Assembly (NCBI GenBank): GCA_013036995.1
Contig: JAAOXG010000001.1
Location: forward strand, 62,001-126,000
Length of the DNA: 64,000 nucleotides
From: Lacrimispora defluvii
Lineage (GTDB): Bacteria > Bacillota > Clostridia > Lachnospirales > Lachnospiraceae
Direction: 5' to 3'
Shown here: in pieces, positions 41,642 to 52,307 of the stretch
Layout of the letters: every line of letters starts with the position of its first letter
Numbering within the stretch: position 1 is the stretch's first letter
Notes under the pieces: model-generated
Told to the model about the DNA's origin: nothing
Database searches by the model: none
The model's input: only the letters and a program-made list of their open reading frames with translations
Translations under genes and position numbers: made by a program

Positions 41642-42211
41642 TTATCTTTCTATGACAGCAAATATCTCTTTTGACTGTCTTCCAAAAGCGAGAGCTTCTC
41701 CCCGGCTTCCGAAATAGATATCCACTTTGTTTCCTCTGATACCGCTTCCGGTATCTTCCACCGTATAGACAACGCCATCAATCATGACCTTTGATCCAAG
41801 TGGCAGTACAGTAAGATCTGCAGATAAAGTGTGCAGCGGTTGTGGTATGGTTCCGGAATAAGTCTTCTGCTGTCTTCCTGAGCTGCTGGGGCAGTAGGCT
41901 GTTGCAGTGAATATTCCCAGAGATGCTCCTCTTTCAAAAACCGGACCTGTTGTGGGTGCTTTTTCTTCTGGCAGTTCTTTCTTTTCTATGCCCGGTCCTA
42001 CCTCATCGCTCATCGTAGCGTCACTTGCAGTAGCAACCGTTCCGGTACTGTTCTTTTTCATTTGCTTATCCGTATCTACACTCCCTGACTGTTGGCTTTC
42101 GGTATTCTGGCTATCAGCCGTCTGGGCAGCCATTGCAGTAGTGGATAACAGCAGAATACAAAGGAGTGTCAGGAATCCGGTGATCCGGAATCGTCTTGAA
42201 AAACTAATCAT
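41642..42211 (-). CDS. secreted 3D-domain protein with low-complexity linker
   Basis: A 189-residue exported protein. The signal peptide is at residues 1-28 (ITGFLTLLCILLLSTTAMAA). It is followed by an 80-residue Ser/Thr/Glu/Gln-rich linker and a C-terminal 3D domain (about 95-189) with FTATAYCPSSSG, LPLGSKVMIDGVVYTVEDTG and GNKVDIYFGSRGEALAFG. The three conserved Asp positions are present. Likely a wall-acting lytic or accessory factor. A well-matched promoter lies at 42253-42280. It resembles its neighbour at 40703 only in the 3D domain, so the pair shares one domain on unrelated N-terminal regions. Confidence 0.88.
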   Translation of the reverse strand: MISFSRRFRITGFLTLLCILLLSTTAMAAQTADSQNTESQQSGSVDTDKQMKKNSTGTVATASDATMSDEVGPGIEKKELPEEKAPTTGPVFERGASLGIFTATAYCPSSSGRQQKTYSGTIPQPLHTLSADLTVLPLGSKVMIDGVVYTVEDTGSGIRGNKVDIYFGSRGEALAFGRQSKEIFAVIER

Positions 42212-42252
42212 GATTTACCTCGCAATCGTGTTGTTATGGTGTATCAATTACC

Positions 42253-42280
42253 ATTATATTACAAAAGTGTTAAATGTCAA
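42253..42280 (-). promoter_or_regulatory. sigma-A promoter of the 41642 3D-domain gene
   Basis: On the minus strand TTGACA, 16 bp, TATAAT, about 40 bp upstream of the ATG at 42211. Confidence 0.7.
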
Positions 42281-42378
42281 GAAAAAAATGTCATAGGCTT
42301 TGTAATATTTGATAGAAAATTGAGATAAAATGTACATGCAGGTCACAAAAACTTCATTTAAAAATTTTCAGGAATGTA

Positions 42379-42407
42379 TTGACAAATGTAGAAAAAAAGA
42401 ATATATT
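42379..42407 (+). promoter_or_regulatory. sigma-A promoter of the hrcA operon
   Basis: A perfect TTGACA, 17 bp, then TATATT, ending 14 bp before the CIRCE operator. The operator would overlap the start of the transcript. Confidence 0.8.
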
Positions 42408-42421
42408 ATGAAAAGAAGATG

Positions 42422-42448
42422 TTAGCACTCCTAAACGTCGAGTGCTAA
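42422..42448. promoter_or_regulatory. CIRCE operator (HrcA binding site)
   Basis: The perfect inverted repeat TTAGCACTC, 9 bp, GAGTGCTAA is the CIRCE element, bound by HrcA with GroEL help to repress class I heat-shock genes. It sits between the promoter and hrcA. Confidence 0.97.
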
Positions 42449-42476
42449 CAAATACCTCTGAAAGGAGCGTGGCAGT

Positions 42477-43526
42477 TTGGATGATAAGGATCAACTGGAT
42501 GGACGGAAGATCATTATATTAAAAGCAATTATTAAAACTTATCTGGAAACAGGTGAACCGGTAGGATCCCGTACGATTTCAAAATATACGGACTTGAATT
42601 TAAGCTCCGCCACCATCCGGAATGAGATGTCTGATCTGGAAGAGATGGGTTATATTATGCAGCCCCATACTTCTGCTGGAAGGATTCCTTCCGATAAGGG
42701 ATACCGCTTCTATGTAAATACCATTCTTCAGGAAAAGGAAGATGAGTTTACAGAGATTAAAGATTTAATGATAAAGCGTGTGGACCGGGTAGAATCCATG
42801 TTAAAGCAGGTAGCCAAGCTGCTTGCCCAGAATACCAACTATGCAGCCATGATCAGTGCGCCCCAGTACCATCATAACAAGTTAAAGTTTATCCAGCTGT
42901 CCAAGGTAGATGAGGGAAAACTGCTTGTGGTAATAGTGGTGGAAGGCAATATCATAAAGAACACCATAATCCCCATTCGTTCAGAACTGAGCGACGAAGG
43001 GATATTGAATCTTAACATTCTTTTAAATAATGCTTTAAACGGGCTTTCTATAGAAGAGATCAATTTAGAAGTGATCAGCAGGTTAAAGACCCAGGCAGGT
43101 CCCCACAGTGAAGTAGTGGACCGGGTTTTATCGGAGGTGGCAGCAGCCATCAGAGCCGATGATGAGGATCTTCAGATTTATACCAGCGGAGCAACCAATA
43201 TTTTTAAATATCCCGAATTAAGCGACGGAGAAAAAGCAAGTCAGTTAATCGGTGCGCTGGAACAGAAGGAACTACTTCAGGAACTGGTAGATGATGTTAA
43301 CAGTTCAGAAAGCAGCTCCGGAATTCAGGTGTACATCGGAGATGAAGCACCTGTACAGACGATGAAGGACTGCAGTATCGTTACCGCCAATTATGAACTT
43401 GGGGAAGGTTTAAGAGGTACCATCGGTATCATTGGCCCCAAGCGAATGGATTATGAAAAGGTACTCAATACGCTGAGGAATTTAATGACCCAGCTGGATA
43501 CCATTTTGAAAAAAGATGAAAGGTGA
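42477..43526 (+). CDS. hrcA: heat-inducible transcription repressor HrcA
   Basis: A 349-residue repressor of class I heat-shock genes. The N-terminal winged helix reads GRKIIILKAIIKTYLETGEPVGSRTISKY and continues LSSATIRNEMSDLEEMGYIMQPHTSAGRIPSDKGYRFYV, an unmistakable HrcA sequence (given as separate motif strings for residues 10-80). The start is TTG at 42477, 9 nt after AAAGGAG; no ATG lies in frame nearby. It is first in the hrcA-grpE-dnaK-dnaJ operon and is autoregulated through the CIRCE site 29 bp upstream. The stop overlaps an alternative grpE start region. Confidence 0.95.
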   Translation: MDDKDQLDGRKIIILKAIIKTYLETGEPVGSRTISKYTDLNLSSATIRNEMSDLEEMGYIMQPHTSAGRIPSDKGYRFYVNTILQEKEDEFTEIKDLMIKRVDRVESMLKQVAKLLAQNTNYAAMISAPQYHHNKLKFIQLSKVDEGKLLVVIVVEGNIIKNTIIPIRSELSDEGILNLNILLNNALNGLSIEEINLEVISRLKTQAGPHSEVVDRVLSEVAAAIRADDEDLQIYTSGATNIFKYPELSDGEKASQLIGALEQKELLQELVDDVNSSESSSGIQVYIGDEAPVQTMKDCSIVTANYELGEGLRGTIGIIGPKRMDYEKVLNTLRNLMTQLDTILKKDER

Positions 43527-43537
43527 AGGGTAGAATA

Positions 43538-44185
43538 TTGAGCATGGAAGAAGTTAAAACAGACGAGAATCTGGCAGAAGAGACGACAAATCAGGAAGAT
43601 GCCGTTTCCACTGAAAAAGAGATAGACGTTACTTGCGACTGTAAGGAAGAATGTTCACAGGAACAGGAAGAGACAGCAGAATCTGAAGGCGATTCAAAAG
43701 AGGAGCCGGAAAAGAAAGGCTTTTTTGGTAAGAAGAAAGAAAAAAAAGATCCCAAGGATGAGAAGATTGAAGAGCTTACAGACCGTCTTCAAAGATCCAT
43801 GGCCGAATTTGATAATTTTAGAAAGCGTACTGAAAAAGAAAAATCTGCCATGTTTGAAATAGGAGCAAAGGACATTATAGAGAGAATTCTCCCTGTAGTT
43901 GATAATTTTGAGCGGGGTCTGGCAGCCATTCCGGAAGCGGATAAGGAATCACCTTTTGCTGACGGTATGGAAAAGATCTATAAGCAGCTGATGAAAGCTC
44001 TGGATGAGGCAGGGGTTAAGCCAATCGAAGCGGTTGGAATGCCATTTGACCCCAATTACCACAATGCAGTTATGCATGTGGAGGATGATTCTCTTGGAGA
44101 GAATATAGTTTCCCAGGAACTTCAAAAAGGTTACACCTATCGGGATACCGTGGTAAGACACTCCATGGTTCAGGTAGCTAATTAA
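43538..44185 (+). CDS. grpE: nucleotide exchange factor GrpE
   Basis: DnaK's nucleotide exchange factor, about 215 residues. The first 70 residues are acidic and low-complexity (KEECSQEQEETAESEGDSKE), typical of the flexible GrpE tail. Then follow the long helix (ELTDRLQRSMAEFDNFRKRT) and the beta-domain with GVKPIEAVGMPFDPNYHNAV. TTG 43538 is favoured because AAGGG lies 7 nt upstream; ATG 43544 and GTG 43523 (overlapping the hrcA stop) are alternatives. It is cotranscribed with hrcA and dnaK. Confidence 0.92.
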   Translation: MSMEEVKTDENLAEETTNQEDAVSTEKEIDVTCDCKEECSQEQEETAESEGDSKEEPEKKGFFGKKKEKKDPKDEKIEELTDRLQRSMAEFDNFRKRTEKEKSAMFEIGAKDIIERILPVVDNFERGLAAIPEADKESPFADGMEKIYKQLMKALDEAGVKPIEAVGMPFDPNYHNAVMHVEDDSLGENIVSQELQKGYTYRDTVVRHSMVQVAN

Positions 44186-44225
44186 TAATAAATCAGAAAC
44201 TCTCACAATTTTGTTTATAAAATAG

Positions 44226-46097
<1,872 letters not shown>

Positions 46098-46196
46098 TAT
46101 TAAGTCGTTTGACAGGGCTTTGGGGAAAGTGTTGTAGGAATACAGCACTTTTTCCGCAGGAATAAATTCCTTACAATTATGAGAGGTAGACCTAAG

Positions 46197-47330
46197 ATGG
46201 CAGAAAGTAAAAAAGATTATTATGAAATCCTTGGCGTTTCCAAAGATGCAGATGATGCAGCACTTAAGAAGGCCTATCGCGCATTGGCTAAAAAATACCA
46301 TCCGGACACGAACCCTGGAGATACTGCTGCTGCAGAAAAATTCAAACAGGCTTCGGAAGCTTACAGCGTTTTAAGCGATCCGGACAAGAGACGCCAGTAT
46401 GACCAGTTTGGTTCCGCTGCATTTGATGGAAGCGGCGGAGCAGGCGGTTTTGGCGGTTTCGATTTTAGCGGCTCCGATATGGGAGATATTTTCGGGGATA
46501 TTTTCGGAGATATCTTTGGCGGTGGAAGAAGAAGCGCCCAGTATAACGGCCCCTTAAAGGGAGCAAATATCAGAACCAGCATCCGCATCAGCTTTGAAGA
46601 AGCGATTTTCGGCTGCGAACGGGAGATCGAGATCAATTTTAAGGAAGAGTGTGCTTCCTGCCATGGAAGCGGTGCAAAAGCGGGTACATCACCGGTAACC
46701 TGTCCCAAGTGTAACGGGAAAGGCAAGATCATGTACACCCAGCAGTCCTTCTTTGGTCAGATCCAGAACGTACAGACCTGCCCGGACTGCGGCGGTACCG
46801 GCAAGGTGATTAAGGAAAAATGTCCGGACTGCTATGGTACAGGATATATCACAAAGAGAAAGAAGATCAAGGTTACCATTCCTGCCGGAATTGACAACGG
46901 GCAGTCCGTAAGACTGGCTGGAGCCGGTGAACCTGGCACCAATGGCGGAGAGAGGGGAGACCTTCTGGTTGAAGCAGTGGTTTCCAATCACCCCATTTTT
47001 AAACGCCAGGATACCAGCATTTTCTCCACGGTACCTATTTCCTTTGCAAAAGCGGCACTTGGCGGCACTATACTGATAAAAACCGTAGACGGCGATGTAG
47101 AATACGAAGTGAAATCAGGAACCCAGACAGATACCAAGGTACGCTTAAAAGGAAAAGGCGTTCCTACTTTACGTAACCGTGCTGTCAGAGGCGATCACTA
47201 TGTTACATTGGTGGTTTCCGTACCTGAACGTCTGACTGAGGCGCAAAAAGAAGCTTTGAAGAATTTCGATGAAGCCATGAACGGGAACCCGGACAGTGAT
47301 AAACATAAAAAGAAGGGACTTTTTAAATAA
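46197..47330 (+). CDS. dnaJ: molecular chaperone DnaJ
   Basis: The J-protein cochaperone, 377 residues from ATG 46197 (an ATG at 46179 precedes it, but DnaJ proteins begin at the [10 protein letters not shown] region). The J domain has YHPDTNPGD with the HPD motif. A Gly/Phe region follows ([18 protein letters not shown]), then four CxxCxGxG zinc repeats ([32 protein letters not shown]) and the two C-terminal client domains. It delivers unfolded substrates to DnaK. It ends the heat-shock operon. Confidence 0.97.
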   Translation: MAESKKDYYEILGVSKDADDAALKKAYRALAKKYHPDTNPGDTAAAEKFKQASEAYSVLSDPDKRRQYDQFGSAAFDGSGGAGGFGGFDFSGSDMGDIFGDIFGDIFGGGRRSAQYNGPLKGANIRTSIRISFEEAIFGCEREIEINFKEECASCHGSGAKAGTSPVTCPKCNGKGKIMYTQQSFFGQIQNVQTCPDCGGTGKVIKEKCPDCYGTGYITKRKKIKVTIPAGIDNGQSVRLAGAGEPGTNGGERGDLLVEAVVSNHPIFKRQDTSIFSTVPISFAKAALGGTILIKTVDGDVEYEVKSGTQTDTKVRLKGKGVPTLRNRAVRGDHYVTLVVSVPERLTEAQKEALKNFDEAMNGNPDSDKHKKKGLFK

Positions 47331-47368
47331 AGCCTTTGAACGTACATGTTATGGAGAAGGGAGAAGGT

Positions 47369-47929
47369 ATGAAAGGGGTAAGAAAAAAATCAGCATGGGC
47401 AGCAGTCTTGTCAGGAATGATAATCCTGCTGTCCATGAATGTATGGGCGGATAATGGCCAGACTGCCAGGGATTTTCCGGGCTGGAATGGTTCTGGCACC
47501 AAAATCGGCGGACCAGGTAATTCAGATGATTATTTTGACTTCTGGGATGATGAGGACGAGGATGAGGATGGTCCGGGAAACCGCAGTACTGGAAGAGGCT
47601 GGTATTACAGTCCTGCAGGCTGGTGGTTTCAGTACAGTGACGGCACATGGCCTTCTAACTGCTGGAAATTTATAAACGGCAGATGGTACCGCTTTGATCA
47701 GGGGGGACACATGGTCACAGGCTGGTATTCGGATCAGAATGGCGCAAAGTATTATTTAAATCCCGTTGATGACGGAATGCTTGGTGCCATGAGAACTGGT
47801 TGGCAGCTGATTGACAAAAAGGCATATTATTTTAACACCATGTCTGACGGAACACAGGGCAGACTTCTTTTGAATACAGTCACGCCGGATGGTTATAAGG
47901 TGGGGGCTGACGGGGCATGGGTTCAGTGA
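47369..47929 (+). CDS. secreted protein with choline-binding-type repeats
   Basis: A 186-residue exported protein. ATG 47369 has GGGAGAAGGT upstream and gives a signal peptide MKGVRKKSAWAAVLSGMIIL. After an acidic stretch (DEDEDEDGPGNRSTG) come tandem aromatic/Gly repeats of the choline-binding/glucan-binding type (GWYYSPAGWWFQYSDG, GRWYRFDQGGHMVTGW, AKYYLNPVDDGML). It has no catalytic domain, so it is probably a wall-anchored or secreted binding protein. The gene follows dnaJ by 38 bp and ends before a terminator. Confidence 0.85.
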   Translation: MKGVRKKSAWAAVLSGMIILLSMNVWADNGQTARDFPGWNGSGTKIGGPGNSDDYFDFWDDEDEDEDGPGNRSTGRGWYYSPAGWWFQYSDGTWPSNCWKFINGRWYRFDQGGHMVTGWYSDQNGAKYYLNPVDDGMLGAMRTGWQLIDKKAYYFNTMSDGTQGRLLLNTVTPDGYKVGADGAWVQ

Positions 47930-47950
47930 ATATCATATGAATAATTATTA

Positions 47951-47991
47951 GAAAGTATAGTAATTTTAATTTTACTATGCTTTCTTTTGTT
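47951..47991 (+). terminator. terminator upstream of the HEPN-like/ATPase module
   Basis: GAAAGTATAGTAA pairs with TTACTATGCTTTC (13 bp, one G-U) around an 8-nt loop, followed by TTTTGTT. It isolates the module at 48040 from the genes to its left. Confidence 0.8.
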
Positions 47992-48039
47992 ACGTTTATA
48001 TAGTATACTAGATAAGAGATATAGAAGGGGGGATAACAT

Positions 48040-48477
48040 TTGATACTTGCAGATAAGAAAGATTATAGACAGGGATATAAAAAACATTTTTCAGCTTATA
48101 AAAAGTTATATGAATGTAATGCAAATATTAATAGCAGAAGGCTGCTATTATCGTATTCGGTTGAATGCGGTTTGAAATTTCTTTTATTGGATAAATGGCA
48201 TGAGGAGAACCCCCAAAATATACTTGCAAATAGTAATGATTTAAGAAAAAATGTTTTGGGGAGTCATAATTTGGAAAGAATTTTAAGAGAATTGGGACAG
48301 CAGGGAGCATTTAAATTTCCACAATTAAAAACTGTACATCATGATTCTGTATCATCTGAAAATTATCATCAATTATGTAGATATTGTATTAGGTTAAAGG
48401 AAGAGGATAAATTGCAAGATAAAATGTTTGAAGATGAATTGAGAAAGATAGCATGTTGGATAGCAGAAAGGGCGTGA
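48040..48477 (+). CDS. small HEPN-like protein of a two-gene accessory module
   Basis: A 145-residue protein from TTG 48040 behind GAAGGGGGGATAACAT. Its sequence has YKKHFSAYKKLYECNANINS, a YSVECGLKFLLLDKW segment and GSHNLERILRELG, the A/S-E-x-x-LK...H-N/D-L pattern of HEPN-type four-helix bundles. A possible RNase-type R-x6-H lies at residues 69-76 (RKNVLGSH), one residue longer than the most common RX4-5H spacing, so catalytic activity is not assured. I do not recognise a named family. The stop is 5 bp before the ATPase start, and the base composition is clearly more AT-rich than the surrounding genes, suggesting recent transfer. Confidence 0.65.
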   Translation: MILADKKDYRQGYKKHFSAYKKLYECNANINSRRLLLSYSVECGLKFLLLDKWHEENPQNILANSNDLRKNVLGSHNLERILRELGQQGAFKFPQLKTVHHDSVSSENYHQLCRYCIRLKEEDKLQDKMFEDELRKIACWIAERA

Positions 48478-48482
48478 ATTCT

Positions 48483-51104
48483 ATGTTACTTTATACTTGG
48501 AAAGATGTAGAACGTTGTTTACTTTTGAATAAAGATAAGTTGGGTAAAGATATTTTAGATATAGAGGTTTATTTTTCAGAGGTAATTATCTATATAAATA
48601 ATATGGAGAATAAACAGGCCGTACAAGAAACTTTATATAAAATATTTGAAAATAAATATATACAATCAGAAAATAAGATACTATTAGATATTGGTACAAA
48701 TAGTTACTTGTCTATTTTTTTTGAGACTAGTGAAACAGGAGAAAAATCTTCACAAATATTTCCTTTATTTAAAAATGTTCTTTATAATAAATCTGCATAT
48801 GAAGAGGAAATGGTAAATCAATCATTACCTGGCAGTCCTGTAATCGCTTTTCATTCTTATAAAGGAGGAGTGGGGAGAACACTTTCGTTGCTAGCATTTC
48901 TTAAGGCATGGTCATCTCTTACTGATAATAAAGATTCTTCCAAATTACTTATTGTTGATTCTGATATTGAAGCTCCTGGTTTAACATGGTTAACTGCAAC
49001 AGGTGAAGAGAATCCATTCAGTTATTTAGATCTATTAGAAGTTATTCAAGGTACAGATGACGTTAATATGATTGTAGAATTAGTTGCGGACAAGATAAGC
49101 CAGATGTCTTTTAAAATTGAAACTGACGTTAGAGTAATAGAGCATATTGTTTTACCAACTTATAGATATGTGGAACAGCTTCTTGATATGTATTCGAGTC
49201 CAGAAAGTATAGCTAACAGCTATAATAAAAAGTTTATATTGGGTGAGGTCTTATCAAAGTTAGGAAGCAAATTAAATGCCGCTGCAGTTTTGGTTGACTT
49301 AAGAGCAGGGATCAGTGAGTTTTCAGCTCCTTTATTATTTGATCCTAGAGTTAAGAAATATTTAGTCACATCTACTTCTTTTCAATCAATTAAAGGAACA
49401 GAGCTTTTGTTACGAGAAATGAATAAAGGTCTACCATTAAAAGAAAGCACAATATTACCTGAAATATTTTTGACTATGATTCCTGATGGGATGGATACAA
49501 CTGATATTATTAGTAGTTTAATTGCTATATATGATAATAATCAGGCGGAAAATGATGAGTATTTAACTGATAATTTAGTGACAGAACTTCCATTTGCCAG
49601 TGAACTTGTGCACCTGGAATCTTTAAAACAAATAATGAATAATTTAGAAAGTAGAGATTTTTATAAAAAGATATATTCATTAGTTAAAAGTAATTATATA
49701 TATAAGGAAGATGATAAAGATTTTGGTGTTTTAAATGACCGAGATGAAATTATTAAGAAGATTAATAATCTAGCTTATAAACAAATTAACGCTGAAGGTA
49801 ATGTTGCTTTTAATATTTTAATGACTTCACCTATTAATAATTTAATTAAAAAATTTAAAAGTAATATACCTAGTACCGTAATAATGGGCGCTAAAGGTTC
49901 GGGTAAAACATTTCTTTACAGAGAATTATTGAGAAATGTTTATTGGGAATCATTTATTGAAAATATGGAAGGCATACATGTAAATGAAAATCATCATATT
50001 ATAAATATTGTACCTATATTGGCGTCTAATAATGCTACTGGTTTTAATGATTTATTACAATTGGCTATTGAGAAATATAATAAAAATACTGACTCAGATA
50101 TGAGTAATTCTGTATGGTTAGATAATAGAAACGAAATCAAAACAAGTGTTAGACAACAATATGATTCATTAGAATGGAAGCAAATATGGGAAAATTTAAT
50201 TATTAGATCTTTAGGTCTGAAATGTGATGACTTAAGCCAATTAGATAAATATTTAGAAACAATAAATAGAAAAGTGGTCTTGATGTTTGATGGTTTAGAA
50301 GAAATATTTATTAATACATTAACATCTAAAAACGAAAAAAATGCTATTCTTGGTTTATGTCAGGAATTAGTAAATGAATTGAGAGTAAAATATAAAAATA
50401 TTGGATGCATTGTGTTTTTGCGTAAAGATTTAGCTAGGGATTCTATAGAAGTAAATTTTGAACAATTCAGTACTCTATATAATTCTGTAGAATTAAAATG
50501 GTCTAGAATAGAAGCACTACGGTTAGTGGTGTGGCTCGTAAGTCAAGCTGTTCCAGGATATTATAATGAACAAGTTAAAGTAGAAGAAGCTCCTCAAATA
50601 GTAATTGAAAAAAATCTAACTAGATTATGGGGGGACAAGTTAGGAAAGGCAACTTCAAATGAAGCATATTCATCAAGGTGGATACTTGCTGCGCTATCCG
50701 ACTTTAACGGACAATTACAGGCAAGAGATATAATTAGATTTTTGCAATATGCTACAAGTGATATTGGAAAGACTATATATGAGGATCGATATATAATGCC
50801 AGCTGAAATAAAAAGAGCAGTACCAAATTGTTCAAATAAAAAGATTGATGAAGTAAAACAAGAAATAGCAGCTTTAAAGCCTATATTTGATAAACTTGAA
50901 CATGCTCCCGAAGAAAAAAAGACACTACCATTTTATAATGATACATTTGGACTTACCGCAGTAGAAGAAAAGCTGATGAAACAAGAAGGGTATTTAAAAG
51001 TAGATAATGATAAATATTATTTACCAGAAATAATACGGCATGCATTAAAATTTAGATATGAAAAAGGGGCCAGGCCTAAAGTTCTTTCACTTTTGCTCAA
51101 ATAA
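48483..51104 (+). CDS. two-P-loop ATPase (KGGVGRT ParA/MinD-like plus STAND/AAA-like) of the accessory module
   Basis: An 873-residue protein. Residues 1-110 are an alpha/beta N-terminal region with no recognised family. Residues 120-340 form a ParA/MinD-like domain with a deviant Walker A YKGGVGRTLSLL (residues 126-137), DSDIEAPGLTWL (159-170) and VDLRAGISEFS (271-281), the signature of the KGGVGR-variant family. Residues 460-760 hold a second P-loop, GAKGSGKTFLYREL (469-482), with Walker B VVLMFDGLEEIF (598-609), resembling STAND/AAA NTPases. The C-terminal 110 residues look like a winged-helix/helical tail. ATG 48483 is preferred; ATG 48453 and GTG 48474 are upstream. Combined with the HEPN-like protein it suggests a sensing or effector-control machine. 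Function is unproven. Confidence 0.72.
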   Translation: MLLYTWKDVERCLLLNKDKLGKDILDIEVYFSEVIIYINNMENKQAVQETLYKIFENKYIQSENKILLDIGTNSYLSIFFETSETGEKSSQIFPLFKNVLYNKSAYEEEMVNQSLPGSPVIAFHSYKGGVGRTLSLLAFLKAWSSLTDNKDSSKLLIVDSDIEAPGLTWLTATGEENPFSYLDLLEVIQGTDDVNMIVELVADKISQMSFKIETDVRVIEHIVLPTYRYVEQLLDMYSSPESIANSYNKKFILGEVLSKLGSKLNAAAVLVDLRAGISEFSAPLLFDPRVKKYLVTSTSFQSIKGTELLLREMNKGLPLKESTILPEIFLTMIPDGMDTTDIISSLIAIYDNNQAENDEYLTDNLVTELPFASELVHLESLKQIMNNLESRDFYKKIYSLVKSNYIYKEDDKDFGVLNDRDEIIKKINNLAYKQINAEGNVAFNILMTSPINNLIKKFKSNIPSTVIMGAKGSGKTFLYRELLRNVYWESFIENMEGIHVNENHHIINIVPILASNNATGFNDLLQLAIEKYNKNTDSDMSNSVWLDNRNEIKTSVRQQYDSLEWKQIWENLIIRSLGLKCDDLSQLDKYLETINRKVVLMFDGLEEIFINTLTSKNEKNAILGLCQELVNELRVKYKNIGCIVFLRKDLARDSIEVNFEQFSTLYNSVELKWSRIEALRLVVWLVSQAVPGYYNEQVKVEEAPQIVIEKNLTRLWGDKLGKATSNEAYSSRWILAALSDFNGQLQARDIIRFLQYATSDIGKTIYEDRYIMPAEIKRAVPNCSNKKIDEVKQEIAALKPIFDKLEHAPEEKKTLPFYNDTFGLTAVEEKLMKQEGYLKVDNDKYYLPEIIRHALKFRYEKGARPKVLSLLLK

Positions 51105-51120
51105 TGTAAGTTCATAAAAA

Positions 51121-51178
51121 AAACAGGAGACATTTGAGATGACTGAATAATCAGCCGTTCCAAATTTCTCCTGTTTTT
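51121..51178. terminator. bidirectional terminator after the ATPase gene
   Basis: ACAGGAGA pairs with TCTCCTGT and, inside, ATTTG with CAAAT and CTGA with TCAG. A-rich bases precede and five T residues follow. It closes the accessory module. Confidence 0.82.
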
Positions 51179-51455
51179 CATTACAAATTCTAATTGCCTT
51201 TAGATTGTAATTTTGTAAAAAAGATTCTGTTCCGGTCACAGACACTCAGGCGGGTGTGATGGGGTGTAATGCATCAAGGAATTTCGTTTACTTGATATGT
51301 TTTTTTTGCCCTTATATCTGCTACGGAACAAAAGTCTTTTTCATCCGTTCAATTAGTTAATGCACCAAGTGGAAATTTTATTGCATTCTTTTTAAAAAAA
51401 AATAAAAAAATATATTTTTTCCGGAATATACCGGAGAAAGCCCGATTTTCTGAGC
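51179..51455. other. AT-rich intergenic stretch, no gene seen
   Basis: About 280 bp with long A and T runs, no convincing ORF with a ribosome binding site, no tRNA and no recognised riboswitch. Short local repeats (CCGGAATATACCGGAG near 51421) may fold but do not match a known element by eye. Confidence 0.5.
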
Positions 51456-51484
51456 TTGCAACCCATATCATTGTATGTTATGAT
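51456..51484 (+). promoter_or_regulatory. sigma-A-type promoter for the TauE/SafE gene
   Basis: TTGCAA, 17 bp, TATGAT, about 68 bp upstream of the start codon at 51552. Confidence 0.6.
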
Positions 51485-51551
51485 ATCATGTGGTTTTCCT
51501 TGTGAAGGTTTTTTATTCCAATAGGATTCGACGAAAGAAAGGAAACAGAAG

Positions 51552-52298
51552 ATGAATCAATACTTAATTGTGTGTCCTCTTGTATTTCTGGCTGGTCTGA
51601 TAGATTCCATTGCCGGCGGAGGAGGACTTATTTCACTGCCTGCTTATCTCGCTGCGGGAATACCTCCCCATCTTGCAATTGGTACCAATAAGTTGGGATC
51701 TGCCATGGGGACTGTGGTCTCTACGGCACGGTTTGCAAAAAATGGTTATATCAAAGTGAAACTGTCTTTGTGCGCAGCACTTCTGGCAATAGGAGGTTCT
51801 GTCATTGGAGCCCATTTATCCATGCTTGCAAGTGAGACGGTGTTAAAGACCATGATGTTAGTGGCACTGCCGGTTGTTGCGTTTTATGTATTAAAGAATA
51901 AAGATTTGGGAGAGCAGGAAGGTAATAAGGAAGTATCTGAGAGAAACATGATTCTGATCACAATGGGGGCTGCCCTTGTGATTGGCTGCTATGACGGCTT
52001 TTACGGACCTGGAACGGGAACGTTTTTGCTTCTTATACTGACCGGCCTTGCAGGAATGGATATCAGAAGTGCTTCCGGAACCACCAAGGTGATTAATTTA
52101 TCTTCAAACATTGCTGCTCTGACAACATTTTTAATAAATGGTAAGGTTTTAATTCCACTTGGTCTGGCAGCTGGTGTATTCTGTATTGCAGGACATTACA
52201 TCGGTTCCGGACTTGTGGTGAAAAACGGGCTTAAGATTGTACGCCCTGTTGTGCTTGTGGTTTTGTTGTGTCTCTTTGTGAAAATTATAAAAGGATAG
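51552..52298 (+). CDS. sulfite exporter TauE/SafE family membrane protein
   Basis: A 248-residue membrane protein with about eight hydrophobic helices. The family features LIDSIAGGGGLISLPAYLAAG, GTNKLGSAMGTVVSTARFAK and GCYDGFYGPGTGTFLLLIL are all present; the two GxGxG-like repeats mark the TauE/SafE fold. Members move small organic or inorganic sulfur-containing anions. AGAAAGGAAACAGAAG precedes the ATG. The downstream prmA gene is 10 bp away and probably cotranscribed. Substrate is not evident from sequence. Confidence 0.9.
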   Translation: MNQYLIVCPLVFLAGLIDSIAGGGGLISLPAYLAAGIPPHLAIGTNKLGSAMGTVVSTARFAKNGYIKVKLSLCAALLAIGGSVIGAHLSMLASETVLKTMMLVALPVVAFYVLKNKDLGEQEGNKEVSERNMILITMGAALVIGCYDGFYGPGTGTFLLLILTGLAGMDIRSASGTTKVINLSSNIAALTTFLINGKVLIPLGLAAGVFCIAGHYIGSGLVVKNGLKIVRPVVLVVLLCLFVKIIKG

Positions 52299-52307
52299 GG
52301 AATTGTT

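Noticed and set aside
51179-51455. Riboswitch upstream of the TauE/SafE gene
   Set aside because: No match to remembered SAM, cobalamin, TPP or other aptamer motifs; the stretch is AT-rich without a conserved core.
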